A stretch of 64,000 bases of DNA from assembly GCF_030373545.1 (NCBI RefSeq), contig NZ_JAUDCO010000001.1:62001-126000 (forward strand), given 5' to 3'. Position numbers and translations under genes: made by a program. The notes below the pieces were generated by a model that ran no database searches, had not been told where the DNA came from, and saw only the letters and a program-made list of their open reading frames with translations. How positions within the stretch are numbered: the first letter of the stretch is position 1; every line of letters begins with the position of its first letter. The stretch comes from Collinsella tanakaei. GTDB taxonomy: Bacteria > Actinomycetota > Coriobacteriia > Coriobacteriales > Coriobacteriaceae. Below, one piece after another: positions 33,935 to 43,112 of the stretch.

Positions 33935-34567
33935 CTATTTGTTGTCTTCGCGCAGGTTAGGGATGATGCGTTTGACGACCCAGAAGGCCACGACGATGAC
34001 GGCGACGATGATGAGGATGATCTTCACGATATCCGAGAAGCCCTCGACCTGCGCGGTCACGCTCTCCCAGGCACCGCCCGCAGCATAGCCGAGGCTGCAC
34101 AGGACGGTGTTCCACACGGCGGATCCCACCAGGGTGTACAGACTGAAGCGCACGACGTTCATCTTCGCCGTGCCCGCGGGGATCGAAATCAGGCTGCGCA
34201 CCACGGGAATGCAGCGGCACAGCAGCACCGTGATCTGCCCGCGACGGTCGAACCAGCCGATGGCCTTGGAGACGTCATCGGACTTGAATCCGAGCAGGCG
34301 CATGGGCTTCGTGTCGAAAAAGCCCTCGAGGCGATCCTGTGAGAGCAGGCGACCGATGCCGTAGAGCACGAACGCGCCCACGACGGAACCGGCGGTCGCC
34401 GCGACGATCACGAGCGGCAGCTCCATGCTGGTCTGAATGACCAGGAAACCCGACAGCGGCAGGATGAGCTCGCTGGGGATGGGCGGAAACACGTTTTCGA
34501 AGAAGATGAGGCCGAACACGGCAAGATAGCCGAACTGGCTGATAAACGAAAAGAATGCGTCTTCCAT
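33935..34567 (-). CDS. DedA-family membrane protein
   Basis: 210 residues with about five helices. Family blocks are FFENVFPPIPSELILPLSG near residues 22-40 and the GxxxGxxxxY-type helix, then RFIPVVRSLISIPAG-like text (CIPVVRSLISIPAGTAKM). DedA proteins act in undecaprenyl-phosphate or phospholipid flipping and membrane homeostasis. The ATG at 34567 has an AGAAGGG site; the frame to 34822 is not supported. Confidence 0.93.
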   Translation of the reverse strand: MEDAFFSFISQFGYLAVFGLIFFENVFPPIPSELILPLSGFLVIQTSMELPLVIVAATAGSVVGAFVLYGIGRLLSQDRLEGFFDTKPMRLLGFKSDDVSKAIGWFDRRGQITVLLCRCIPVVRSLISIPAGTAKMNVVRFSLYTLVGSAVWNTVLCSLGYAAGGAWESVTAQVEGFSDIVKIILIIVAVIVVAFWVVKRIIPNLREDNK

Positions 34568-34811
34568 AGACACCCTTCTGATCTGCACGCAATGCCGCTC
34601 CATGATAGCGGCACCGCACATCCCCGTCTTGCCATGCACCGGAAACCCACGAGATGAGAACGCAAATCTGACGAGGCAACGAGAACGCATGACACGACGA
34701 TGCGCCCTTGTCGTGCGAGCGCACCCCTTTTGTCGGACCCCTGTCGCACCTCCCCGCGAGCTGGTACCGGTATACTGGCAGGGTATGATTTCGCAACCCG
34801 AAGGAGCCTCC

Positions 34812-35651
34812 ATGGCCAGCATCAGTGTCGATTACTACTCCTCATCGCTCATGCGCACGACGACGCTCAACGTCATCCTGCCGTTCGACAACCCCAACGA
34901 CGCCTGGGCGGTCGACGCCGCCCTGCGCCGCGACCCGCATACCTGGGACGCCGCCCCCTATCCCCCGCGCAAGGCGCCGTTTCGAACGCTCATCCTGCTG
35001 CACGGCATCAACGGCAACCACACCGACATCATCTCGGAGACCCGCATCGCCAAATGGGCGGCCGAGCGCGAGCTCGCCATCGTGATGCCGTCGGGCTACA
35101 ACGCCTTTTACGTGGACAACCCCGAGACGCACAACTACTTCGGCCGCTTCGTGGGCCTGGAGCTTCCCCACGTCGTGCGCCGCATGTTCCCGCTGTCCGA
35201 GCGCCGCGAGGACATGTTCATCGGTGGCATCTCCATGGGTGCCTACGGCGCGCTGCGCAACGGCTTCAAGTACGCCGAGAACTTCGGCGGCATCATCGCC
35301 CTGTCCTCCGCCATGATCATCGACAACTTCGACGCGCTCATCCGCGACGAGCCGTTCTTCCTGTCGCGCCCCTTCCTGGAGTCCACGTTCGGCGACCTCG
35401 ATCACGTGATCGACTCCGACAAGGACCCCGCGCGCCTGGCGGCGGACGTCGTGTACTGCGACCGTCCGCGCCCGCGCGTGTTCATGGCATGGGGCAGCTC
35501 CGACCCGCTCGCACAGCCCAACCGCGTGCTCGCGGCGCGTCTACGCGGCACCGGTATCGAGGTCGAGCAGCGCGAGCTCGCCGGCGGCCACGACTGGGAC
35601 TTCTGGAACGAGGCGCTGCCGCAGGCGCTCGATTGGCTTCCGTCGCGTTAA
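34812..35651 (+). CDS. Esterase of the EstA/S-formylglutathione hydrolase-like group (first of two)
   Basis: 279-residue cytosolic alpha/beta hydrolase. The nucleophile elbow GGISMGAYG, an oxyanion LLHGINGN and a late His in GGHDWDFWN make a complete triad with an Asp before it. It resembles tributyrin esterases. The next gene is a diverged paralogue with the same layout. GAAGGAG precedes the ATG; the upstream frame to 34602 has no match. TATACT at 34771-34776 is a possible -10. Natural ester substrate unknown. Confidence 0.88.
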   Translation: MASISVDYYSSSLMRTTTLNVILPFDNPNDAWAVDAALRRDPHTWDAAPYPPRKAPFRTLILLHGINGNHTDIISETRIAKWAAERELAIVMPSGYNAFYVDNPETHNYFGRFVGLELPHVVRRMFPLSERREDMFIGGISMGAYGALRNGFKYAENFGGIIALSSAMIIDNFDALIRDEPFFLSRPFLESTFGDLDHVIDSDKDPARLAADVVYCDRPRPRVFMAWGSSDPLAQPNRVLAARLRGTGIEVEQRELAGGHDWDFWNEALPQALDWLPSR

Positions 35652-35756
35652 TCGCACCGACAAGCGCACGTGACGGGCGCGCAGCACGTATCATGGAAGG
35701 GGTATAACCCCCTACGACCGAAACACGAACGCGGCTTCTCGAGGGAGAGATTCGCT

Positions 35757-36644
35757 ATGGCATTGCTCAAGGTCGACTTTTACTCCAATTATCTCCAGCG
35801 CAACGTCATACTGACCGCTGTCGTCCCCGTCGACAAGATGGACGGCGCCAAGCGCGCCAAGCGCCGCCAGGGCCCGTATCGCACCATGTACCTGCTGCAC
35901 GGCCTGTTCGGGCGCGACTACGACTGGATCGACAAGACCCATGTGGTCGAGACCGCCGAGGCGCGCGACGTCGTGGTCATCATGCCGTCGGGCGAAGACG
36001 GGCTGTACCTCGACAAGCCCGAGATCAACGAATGGCACGGCAAGTTCATCAGCGAGGAGCTTGTCGACGTGACGCGCCATCTGTTCCCGCTGTCGCGCAA
36101 ACGCGAGGACACCTGCCTGGCGGGCATCTCGATCGGTGCCTACACCGCGCTCATCAACGGCCTGCTGCGCCCCGACCGCTTCGGCAGCATCGTCGCGCTG
36201 TCCGGTGCGTTCATGCGCGACCGTGTGCTGGAGGCGGTCGAGTCGCACAGCCCGCGCAAGCGCCGCTCCTACGAGCGCTGGTTCGGCGATCTGGACACGG
36301 TCATCGGCAGCGAGAAGGATTACGTCGCGCTCATCGACCGCTTCAAGCAGGACCCCGACCTGCCTAGACCTAAGTTCTACGGCGCGTGCGGTGAGCACGA
36401 CAACCTGTGCGAGAACAACCGCGAGGTCGTGCACCTGCTCGAGGACGCCGGCTTTGACGTGACCTACTGGGAGCCCGAGATCGGCTCCCACGAATGGCCG
36501 TTCTGGAACGCGTGGATCGACTGCGCGCTCGACTGGTACGCACCCGGCGAGATGAAGCCGAGCTCGGCGGAGGTCGACTACTCGGGGCTCACCACCCTGC
36601 GCCCGCCCAACGAAGGCAAGTTCGAACTCAAGGGCGAGGAGTAA
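35757..36644 (+). CDS. Esterase of the EstA-like group (second of two)
   Basis: 295 residues, paralogous to the gene 105 bases upstream: FYSNYLQRNVILTAVVPVD compares with YYSSSLMRTTTLNVILPFD. The nucleophile elbow is AGISIGAYT, the oxyanion block is LLHGLFGRDYD and the His is in GSHEWPFWN. GGGAGA precedes the ATG at 35757. The pair is probably one transcript with a terminator at 36651. Confidence 0.88.
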   Translation: MALLKVDFYSNYLQRNVILTAVVPVDKMDGAKRAKRRQGPYRTMYLLHGLFGRDYDWIDKTHVVETAEARDVVVIMPSGEDGLYLDKPEINEWHGKFISEELVDVTRHLFPLSRKREDTCLAGISIGAYTALINGLLRPDRFGSIVALSGAFMRDRVLEAVESHSPRKRRSYERWFGDLDTVIGSEKDYVALIDRFKQDPDLPRPKFYGACGEHDNLCENNREVVHLLEDAGFDVTYWEPEIGSHEWPFWNAWIDCALDWYAPGEMKPSSAEVDYSGLTTLRPPNEGKFELKGEE

Positions 36645-36650
36645 CACAAG

Positions 36651-36685
36651 GCGCGCGGCCCCACGGCGGGACCGCGCGCTTTTTT
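36651..36685 (+). terminator. Terminator of the esterase pair
   Basis: GCGCGCGG (36651-36658) pairs with CCGCGCGC (36672-36679), then six T. Confidence 0.9.
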
Positions 36686-36731
36686 CGACAAGGTGGCCGA
36701 CGAGTTTGTATCTGTCACCATCTTGTCTGAC

Positions 36732-36772
36732 GCCCGATGTGAAATACGTCGGACGTTTCCCACATCGGGCGC
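36732..36772 (-). terminator. Terminator-like hairpin after the ABC exporter operon
   Basis: Stem CGCCCGATGTG (36732-36742) with its complement at 36762-36772; the loop itself holds a small inverted repeat ACGT-CGGACGT. It is 15 bases from the exporter stop. A T tract is missing. Confidence 0.6.
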
Positions 36773-36786
36773 TCGGGCTGCGTCCC

Positions 36787-38673
36787 CTACATGAACTGGG
36801 AGTTATACAGCGCCGCGTAGGCGCCGCCAGCTTCGAGCAGCTCCTCGTGCGTGCCCTGCTCGATGATCGTGCCCGCGCTCATGACCAAGATGAGATCGGC
36901 GTCCACGATGGTCGATAGGCGATGCGCGATCACAAAGCTCGTACGCCCGGCCATGAGGTTTTCCATCGCGTGCACGATGGCGTGCTCGGTACGCGTGTCC
37001 ACGCTCGAAGTTGCCTCGTCCAGGATGAGGATCTTGGGGTCGGTCAGAATCACGCGCGCGATCGTCAGCAGCTGCCGCTGACCCTGGCTGATGTTCTCGG
37101 CGTCGTTTTCGACCCGCGTGTCGTAGCCATCGGGCATCGTGCGGACGAAGAAGTCGACGTGCGCCATCTTGGCGGCGCGCACGATCTCCTCGCGCGTGGC
37201 GTCGGGGCGGCCGTACGCGATGTTCTCGGCAATCGTCCCCTCGAACAGCCATGCGTCCTGAAGCACCATGCCAAAGTTCTGCCGCAGCTCGGCGCGGCTC
37301 ATGGCATGCGTGTCCACGCCGTCGAGCGTGATGCGGCCGCCGTCGATCTCGTAGAAGCGCATGAGCAGGTTGATGAGGGTCGTCTTGCCCGCGCCCGTCG
37401 CGCCGACGATGGCGATCTTGCGACCCGGCTCAGCGGTGAACGACACGTCGCGCATGAGCGGGCGCTCCGGATCGTAGCCGAAGCGGACGTGCTCGAACGC
37501 CACGCGGCCGCAGACCGGCTGCTCCACGTGCGCCGCGAGCTCGGGCGCCGGATCGGGTTCGATCTCGGCCTCGTCGAGCACGTCGAACACGCGCTCCACG
37601 CTCGCCAGCGCGCTCTGCAGCGTGTTGATGGTCATGGACATCTGCGTGAGCGGCTCGGACGCCTGCATGATGTACTGGAAGAACGCCTGGAACGTACCGA
37701 CGGTCAAACGTCCGGCGACCAGCATGGCGCAGCCGATGACCGCGATGACCACCTGGCACAGGCGTCCCACGAAGCGGATCGCGGGCGCGGCAGCGTTGGT
37801 CAGAAAGTCCGCGCGCCGGCTCGCGTCGGCCAGCTCCTGCGAGAGCCGGTGGATGTCGGCCGAGCTCGCGCGCTCGCGGTTGAACGCGCGGATGATCACA
37901 CGGCCGCTGTAGGCCTCCTCGACCGCGCCGGTGAGATGCCCCACCCACGACTGGCGCTCGGCCGCAAGCGCGAGCGTGCGCTTGGCGGCGATCTTGGTAA
38001 GGAGGATCGCGAGCGCCGAGAACACAAGGAAGATGCAGGCCAGAAGCGGGCTGTACACGAACATCATCACGATGGCGCCGCACACGCTGCCGATGGACAT
38101 GAGCAGGCGCAGCAGGCCGGTCTGCAGCACCTCGGACATCTTGTCGAGGTCGTTGGTAGCGCGACTCACCACCTCGCCGGGCTTGTGCGAGTCGAAAAAC
38201 GCGAGCGGCAGGCGGTTGAGTTTGCGCGCGATACGGTTGCGCAGCATGAGGTTCAGGCGCTCGGCGAAACTCGCCATGGTGAAGGTCTGCGCGGAATAAA
38301 ACGCAAACGCGAGGGTCCAGATGCCCAGGTAGATTGCGATATCGCGACCGCCGTGCTCCCAGGTGACGACAAAGTCGCGGCCCTGGGCGAAAGCGGCCTG
38401 GATCTCGGTCCACAGCAGGTCGATAACGTGCGCGCTGTACGCCGGCGCCGCAACGCTGAAACCGGTGTAGAACACGATGGAGACGATGACGACGACGAAG
38501 CGCCAGTGCTGGCCGCGCGACTCCGCCCACAGGCGACGCACGGTGCCCCAGGTATCGCGCGGGACCTCGGGGGCGTCCTCCTCAGATGCCGCACCGGTCG
38601 TGACAAGCTGCTCGTCCAGCGGGACCTTGTCCTGCTCGCGCTCGTCCTGCTTGAGCTCGTCCTTACGCGCCAT
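36787..38673 (-). CDS. ABC exporter half-transporter (canonical ATP site)
   Basis: 628 residues: an acidic N terminus, six membrane helices (about 50-340) and an ATPase domain with Walker A GATGAGKTT, signature ISQGQRQLL and Walker B ILILDEATSSVD. With the upstream-encoded half, it forms a heterodimeric exporter of the BmrCD/TmrAB class for drugs, lipids or peptides. The ATG at 38673 overlaps the end of the partner gene (stop at 38663) and has a GGAGGTG site. It is in the MarR-controlled operon. Confidence 0.92.
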   Translation of the reverse strand: MARKDELKQDEREQDKVPLDEQLVTTGAASEEDAPEVPRDTWGTVRRLWAESRGQHWRFVVVIVSIVFYTGFSVAAPAYSAHVIDLLWTEIQAAFAQGRDFVVTWEHGGRDIAIYLGIWTLAFAFYSAQTFTMASFAERLNLMLRNRIARKLNRLPLAFFDSHKPGEVVSRATNDLDKMSEVLQTGLLRLLMSIGSVCGAIVMMFVYSPLLACIFLVFSALAILLTKIAAKRTLALAAERQSWVGHLTGAVEEAYSGRVIIRAFNRERASSADIHRLSQELADASRRADFLTNAAAPAIRFVGRLCQVVIAVIGCAMLVAGRLTVGTFQAFFQYIMQASEPLTQMSMTINTLQSALASVERVFDVLDEAEIEPDPAPELAAHVEQPVCGRVAFEHVRFGYDPERPLMRDVSFTAEPGRKIAIVGATGAGKTTLINLLMRFYEIDGGRITLDGVDTHAMSRAELRQNFGMVLQDAWLFEGTIAENIAYGRPDATREEIVRAAKMAHVDFFVRTMPDGYDTRVENDAENISQGQRQLLTIARVILTDPKILILDEATSSVDTRTEHAIVHAMENLMAGRTSFVIAHRLSTIVDADLILVMSAGTIIEQGTHEELLEAGGAYAALYNSQFM

Positions 38674-40414
38674 GGCGCTCACCTCCCTTCATCTGCGATT
38701 CCGCGATGGCGCGGTACACCTCGCAGCTCTCCATGAGCTCCTCGTGCGTGCCCTTGCCGGCAACCGTACCGTCCTTGAGCACGATGATCTGATCGGCATG
38801 TAGGATCGTTGAAATGCGCTGCGCGATGATGAGCACCGCGGCGTGGCGCGTCTCGGGCTTGAGCGCGCGACGCAGGGCGGCATCGGTCTTGAAGTCGAGC
38901 GCTGAGAAGCTGTCGTCAAAGATGTACAGGTCGGCGCGCTTCATGAGGGCGCGCGCGATGGACAGGCGCTGGCGCTGGCCGCCCGAGAAGTTCGTACCGC
39001 CCTGCGCCACGCGCGCCTCCAGGCGCCCGGGCTGCTCGTAGACGAACTCGGCCTGTGCGACCTCGATCGCGTGGCGCATCTGCGTCTCAGAGGCCTCCTC
39101 GTTGCCGAAACGCAAGTTGCTGGCGATCGTGCCGCTGAACAGCCATGCCTTCTGCGGCACGTAGGCGATGCGCTCGTGCAGCTCGCTTTGGGCCATCTCG
39201 CGGATGTCGCGGCCGCAGAACCTCACCGCACCGTCCGTCACGTCGTGGAAGCGCAGCAGGAGCTTGGCCACAGTCGACTTGCCCGACCCCGTCGAGCCGA
39301 TGATCGCGGTCGTCTGCCCGCGACGGCATACGAAGTCGAGGTCGTGCAGGGTGTCCTCATCCGCATCCGAGAAGCGGAACGTCGCGTGGTCAAACGCCGC
39401 CACGACGTCGGACCCTGCCGTATCGCCGGCGTCCGCGGCCGCGTCCGAGGCCGCTTGGCCATCTAGGATCTCGGGCGTCAGGCTGATGACCTCGTCGGCG
39501 CGATTCAAGCAGGCGATGGCACGCGGCAGCGTGAGCGCGACCATCTGGGCCGCCATGATGTAGAACAGGATGAGCATGGCGTACTCGAGCACCGCCGAGA
39601 TGCTCGCGATCTCCATGGCATGCGCGCCCACACGGTCGCCACCCAGCCACAGCACCGCGACCTCGGTGATATTCATGAGGAAGAAGCTTGCCGCATCCAC
39701 GCCGGCGAACATCATATTCACCTTGATGGCCGACGACGCGTAATCCGAGAACACCTCGTCCAGACGACGCTCCTCGTGCCGCTCCTTGGTGAAGGCACGG
39801 ATGACGCGCACACCGATGATGCTCTCGCGCAGCACGATGTTCATTCGGTCGATGAGCTTTTGCAGGCGCATGAAGATCGGTGCCGCGTTGGCAATGGTCA
39901 GCGCGGCGATCACGAGCACGACCGCCGTCACCACGGCGAGCAAAAGGCCCATCTGCCAATCGATCAGGCAGGCCATCGTGATGCCGACGACGCACAGAAA
40001 CGGCAGCGGCAGCACCATCTGGATCGTCGCGATGATGGACTGCTGAATGACGTTGATGTCGTTTAAGGTGCGCGTGATCATCGAGCCGGTGCCGAACCGC
40101 TCGAAGTCGCTGCTCGAAAACGCCAGCGAGCTGTCGTAGATGGCGTTACGGATGTCGCGACCGACGTTGGACGACAGGCGCGCGGCGAGATAGGCGCCGG
40201 TGAGCGCGCCGCCGCTCGCCAGCATGGAGGCGCCGAGCATGAACGCGCCGCCGCTGATGAGGTGGTCGAGGTCGCCGTTGGCGATACCGGTGTTGACCAT
40301 GTTGGCCAGCATCGTGGGCACCAGCAAGGTGCCCGTGTTGTCGAGCAACAATACGATGAGCGTGATGGCCACGAGCTTCTTATAGGGCTTCAAGAATCGC
40401 ATGAGCAGCTTCAT
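38663..40414 (-). CDS. ABC exporter half-transporter (degenerate Walker B)
   Basis: 583 residues with six helices (about 15-305) and an ATPase domain. Walker A is GSTGSGKST, the signature FSGGQRQRLS, and Walker B LYIFDDSFSALD, so the catalytic Glu is Asp. This asymmetry is known in heterodimeric exporters, where one site is catalytically weak. Overlaps the next gene by 11 bases. Confidence 0.92.
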   Translation of the reverse strand: MKLLMRFLKPYKKLVAITLIVLLLDNTGTLLVPTMLANMVNTGIANGDLDHLISGGAFMLGASMLASGGALTGAYLAARLSSNVGRDIRNAIYDSSLAFSSSDFERFGTGSMITRTLNDINVIQQSIIATIQMVLPLPFLCVVGITMACLIDWQMGLLLAVVTAVVLVIAALTIANAAPIFMRLQKLIDRMNIVLRESIIGVRVIRAFTKERHEERRLDEVFSDYASSAIKVNMMFAGVDAASFFLMNITEVAVLWLGGDRVGAHAMEIASISAVLEYAMLILFYIMAAQMVALTLPRAIACLNRADEVISLTPEILDGQAASDAAADAGDTAGSDVVAAFDHATFRFSDADEDTLHDLDFVCRRGQTTAIIGSTGSGKSTVAKLLLRFHDVTDGAVRFCGRDIREMAQSELHERIAYVPQKAWLFSGTIASNLRFGNEEASETQMRHAIEVAQAEFVYEQPGRLEARVAQGGTNFSGGQRQRLSIARALMKRADLYIFDDSFSALDFKTDAALRRALKPETRHAAVLIIAQRISTILHADQIIVLKDGTVAGKGTHEELMESCEVYRAIAESQMKGGERHGA

Positions 40415-40479
40415 GCGGGAATCCTTTCCGTTCGTACCGTTTTACCTGCCGATGTTATGCGCGTGCGCATGGGGCACGC

Positions 40480-40965
40480 TCACTCGCCCGCCGCGAACTC
40501 GGTGCGTTCAAACTCGGCGGCGAGCGCTTGGGTGTACTCGCGCGCAAGGGCGAGCAACGCGATGCGGTCCTCGGGAGGAAGCGCGCAGAACGCGCGGCGC
40601 TCCGCCTGCTGAGCGGGAACGATGTAGCGCGCGGCAAATGCGCGGCCCTCGTCGGTGAAGGATGCCACCTTGTTCTTGCGGCTCCCCTCTTCGAACGCCA
40701 GCTCGATCAGGCCTTTTGCCTCGAGCGATTTGATCGCCGAGTTGATGGTCTGCTTGCTGAACGCCCATGAGTCGGTCAGGCTGCGCAGCGCGATCGAGCC
40801 CTCTCCCCGCTCGATGTCGTACATCATCCAGTACGCGCAGGTGGAAAGGCCGCATCGTCGCGCGAACCCGTAATAGATGCGATCCGCCTCTTTGTACAGG
40901 CAGTCGAGTTCCCTCGGGTCCGTGGGTGCCTTGGCGTGCGGGGCGGGCATCGCGTCGTGCTCCAT
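40480..40965 (-). CDS. MarR-family transcriptional regulator
   Basis: 161 residues with a winged helix (about residues 55-110: SLTDSWAFSKQTINSAIKSL then a basic wing). The first gene of the marR-exporter-exporter operon and probably its own repressor. GAGGAG precedes the ATG. Two similar 12-bp palindromes lie in its promoter. MarR proteins commonly respond to phenolic or antibiotic ligands. Confidence 0.9.
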   Translation of the reverse strand: MEHDAMPAPHAKAPTDPRELDCLYKEADRIYYGFARRCGLSTCAYWMMYDIERGEGSIALRSLTDSWAFSKQTINSAIKSLEAKGLIELAFEEGSRKNKVASFTDEGRAFAARYIVPAQQAERRAFCALPPEDRIALLALAREYTQALAAEFERTEFAAGE

Positions 40966-40994
40966 ACCATCGCTCCTCGTGGGTCAGCATTCTG

Positions 40995-41047
40995 TCCGAT
41001 TTCGGATTTCCTCGGGGCATTGTAGTCCGATACCGGATTATCGTCAA
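40995..41047 (-). promoter_or_regulatory. Promoter of the marR/exporter operon with two operators
   Basis: On the minus strand TTGACG (41047-41042), 17 bases and TACAAT (41024-41019). TCCGA-N2-CCGGA lies between the two boxes at 41026-41037 and TCCGA-TT-TCGGA at 40995-41006 just past the start. Their centres are 31 bp apart, about three helical turns. This layout fits repression by MarR. Confidence 0.75.
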
Positions 41048-41375
41048 CAATGCTCGTGCGGCAGCTCTTCAAGAATGATGGGGCCTCGTGCGTGCGACAC
41101 GCACCTCTTGCCCCGGCAGGCGCACCATCCTGACGTGTTTCCGAACCAAACAAACGGTCTGGGTCCGAGCGCGCAAGGCGAGATTTCTCTGCGTCGCTTA
41201 GCTCACTTCTGGCCCAACGGCTTCAACGACTCCCGTCATCCCCCGGTGCATGCGCAAGCACTCGGCATAGGCTTTCCACATGCCCGAGGCGCACAAAGAA
41301 CGCCCGCCGATGCGAACGGAAGCATCGGCGGGCGCCGGGGGAAAGGCTTGTCGCAAGGAGCTCGGCAAATGCCGT
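41048..41375. other. Intergenic stretch with one terminator
   Basis: 328 bases upstream of the marR promoter. It contains a small hairpin GTGCGT-GCG-ACGCAC (near 41089-41103) and the terminator at 41301-41334. Open frames on either strand lack ribosome sites. Nothing else was seen. Confidence 0.4.
41301..41334 (-). terminator. Terminator of the 101-aa gene
   Basis: CGCCCGCCGATGC (41301-41313) and its complement at 41322-41334, then TTCTTTG on the minus strand. Confidence 0.85.
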
Positions 41376-41681
41376 TTACTTCTCCCAGCCCTCCTGGATG
41401 GACTCGTAGAACGTAGCGGAATCGCACAAGTCGTGCAGGCTCTTGCCGTCGCGCCACGGAAGCTCGGCCATCTCGGAAAGCGTCGTGACCAGCTCGGAGC
41501 AATCGGTGAAGCGACCCTTGTCGTTCAGCTTCGAGCAGTCCTGGACGCGCCAGTACCCATCGGTATGCGTGATGTAGTACTGATCATCATCGATGTCCAT
41601 AAACACGCGAGTCTTGGAGCGCAGGTAGTTGAGGAGCTCCTCGAAGCTCAGGGGTATCGTCTCGTCAGCCTTCAGTCCCAT
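41376..41681 (-). CDS. Hypothetical protein (101 aa)
   Basis: 101 residues, acidic, no membrane helix or signal peptide. The N-terminal part reads like a short alpha/beta domain with FMDIDDDQYYITHTDG in the middle. A TAGGAGA site precedes the ATG at 41681 and a terminator follows the stop. No family is recognised. Confidence 0.75.
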   Translation of the reverse strand: MGLKADETIPLSFEELLNYLRSKTRVFMDIDDDQYYITHTDGYWRVQDCSKLNDKGRFTDCSELVTTLSEMAELPWRDGKSLHDLCDSATFYESIQEGWEK

Positions 41682-41891
41682 AATGGTCTCCTAGCTGTCG
41701 GGCGCCTTGCGGCGCGGTGGCCTTACTGACAATTCCAGTAAACCCGTAAGCGGCGCTGTCTATACGCTGAAATTGGTAGGCGGTGGATAACTTTGGAGCA
41801 GCGGCCGATTTGGTCACTTTAGCGGCGTGCAGTGACCGTTAGCGTTGTCCGCAGCGACACAAATTGACCCGCCCCCATCTTGTCCATCTTG

Positions 41892-42926
41892 TTACTCTTG
41901 CTTGCCGAAAGCCTTCATAAGGATGGTAACGATGCCACACAGCATGCCGCCGATGGGCCAGGCGACCCAAAACCATGCAGACGAGGTGCCGAGTGGCTCG
42001 AAGGCGTCGGGGTCGGGAGAAGACAGCACCGGCGCGAACAGCAGCACAAACGCGATGATAGTGGCCACGATCATGATGGCGCCGCATACAGCGCCGATCT
42101 TTTGGTCGGCACGCTTGCTCGCCAGCAAAGCCTCGCGGCGCTCGTCGTCCAGCTGCGCGCTGACGATGTCCTCGACCTCGAGGTCCTCCGCAACGGAACG
42201 GTTGTATTCTGCGACATCGGTGCGGCCGAGCAGCATGCCGTAATGGATGATGTTCCACACGCCCAGCGCGATGAAGAACAGCAGGAAGAACAGGGCAACG
42301 TTTTCGGTGGCCATCTCCTCGAGCATGACCAGGCAGCCGATACCCACAAAAATGAGGGCGATGCCCATGATGAGACCGACCGTAAACGCTTTACGTGCGC
42401 CCAGGCGATCATCCTCGGTGTAGAAGTCCTCGACGAAAGGGTGCGCCTTGATGAACGCAGTGTGGTCCATACCGGCGGGGACAAGGAACGCAAGGCCGAC
42501 GAGGATACCCGCAAGAACAATGATGACGAAGAGGCCGTCGCGCGCTCCCACCGAAGCCAAGTCGACCGCGCCTTCAAAGAACAGCCCGATGGCGATGCCG
42601 ACCAGGATGGTCGCAACGCCCGTGGGGACCTTCCAAGCCATCATGCGTTGATGCTCGTCGTAGCCGCAGATGTCGGTCGGCGGACCGACGGGGATAGATG
42701 CCGTCTTGGGCTCTGGCGCACGGCCGGTCAGGTCGCCCTGTACGAGGTCGTCGAGTGTGCATTCGAAAATCTGGCAGAGCTTGAGGAGCTTGTCCATCTC
42801 GGGATAGCTCTTTTCTGCCTCCCATTTGGTTACCGATTGACGGGATACGCCGAGCAGCATGGCGAGCTGCTCTTGGGTCATGTTGCGCGTGGCACGCAGG
42901 TGCTGGAGGTTGTCGCGAAAGCTCAT
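41892..42926 (-). CDS. XRE-family regulator with membrane domain
   Basis: 344 residues. A helix-turn-helix at about 3-60 (RNMTQEQLAMLLGVSRQSVTKWE) is followed by a linker and at least six membrane helices. Such proteins are membrane-tethered regulators found in Firmicutes and Actinobacteria; the signal is unknown. The ATG at 42926 matches the family start; AAGG precedes it. Single-gene unit. Confidence 0.9.
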   Translation of the reverse strand: MSFRDNLQHLRATRNMTQEQLAMLLGVSRQSVTKWEAEKSYPEMDKLLKLCQIFECTLDDLVQGDLTGRAPEPKTASIPVGPPTDICGYDEHQRMMAWKVPTGVATILVGIAIGLFFEGAVDLASVGARDGLFVIIVLAGILVGLAFLVPAGMDHTAFIKAHPFVEDFYTEDDRLGARKAFTVGLIMGIALIFVGIGCLVMLEEMATENVALFFLLFFIALGVWNIIHYGMLLGRTDVAEYNRSVAEDLEVEDIVSAQLDDERREALLASKRADQKIGAVCGAIMIVATIIAFVLLFAPVLSSPDPDAFEPLGTSSAWFWVAWPIGGMLCGIVTILMKAFGKQE

Positions 42927-43033
42927 GGTCGGCCTTTCGATTGGGGCTGCAATGCTTGCCGGCATCTCCAGTATGCAGGCGCCGCGAAGCCCATTCTACC
43001 AACCGCTGGGCTGCATTTTGGGACGAAATGCAG

Positions 43034-43059
43034 GCAACCGCCAGGCGCCTGGCGGTTGC
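43034..43059. repeat. 26-bp perfect palindrome
   Basis: GCAACCGCCAGGC and its exact complement, with no loop, between the XRE gene and the YeiH-family gene. T4 follows on the plus strand only. It may be a weak terminator for the minus-strand transporter gene or a protein-binding site. Confidence 0.7.
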
Positions 43060-43112
43060 TTTTCGCTGGTAGATAGTGTTGTTTTCCTCAATAAGCTCGG
43101 ATTCGGCTTTGG

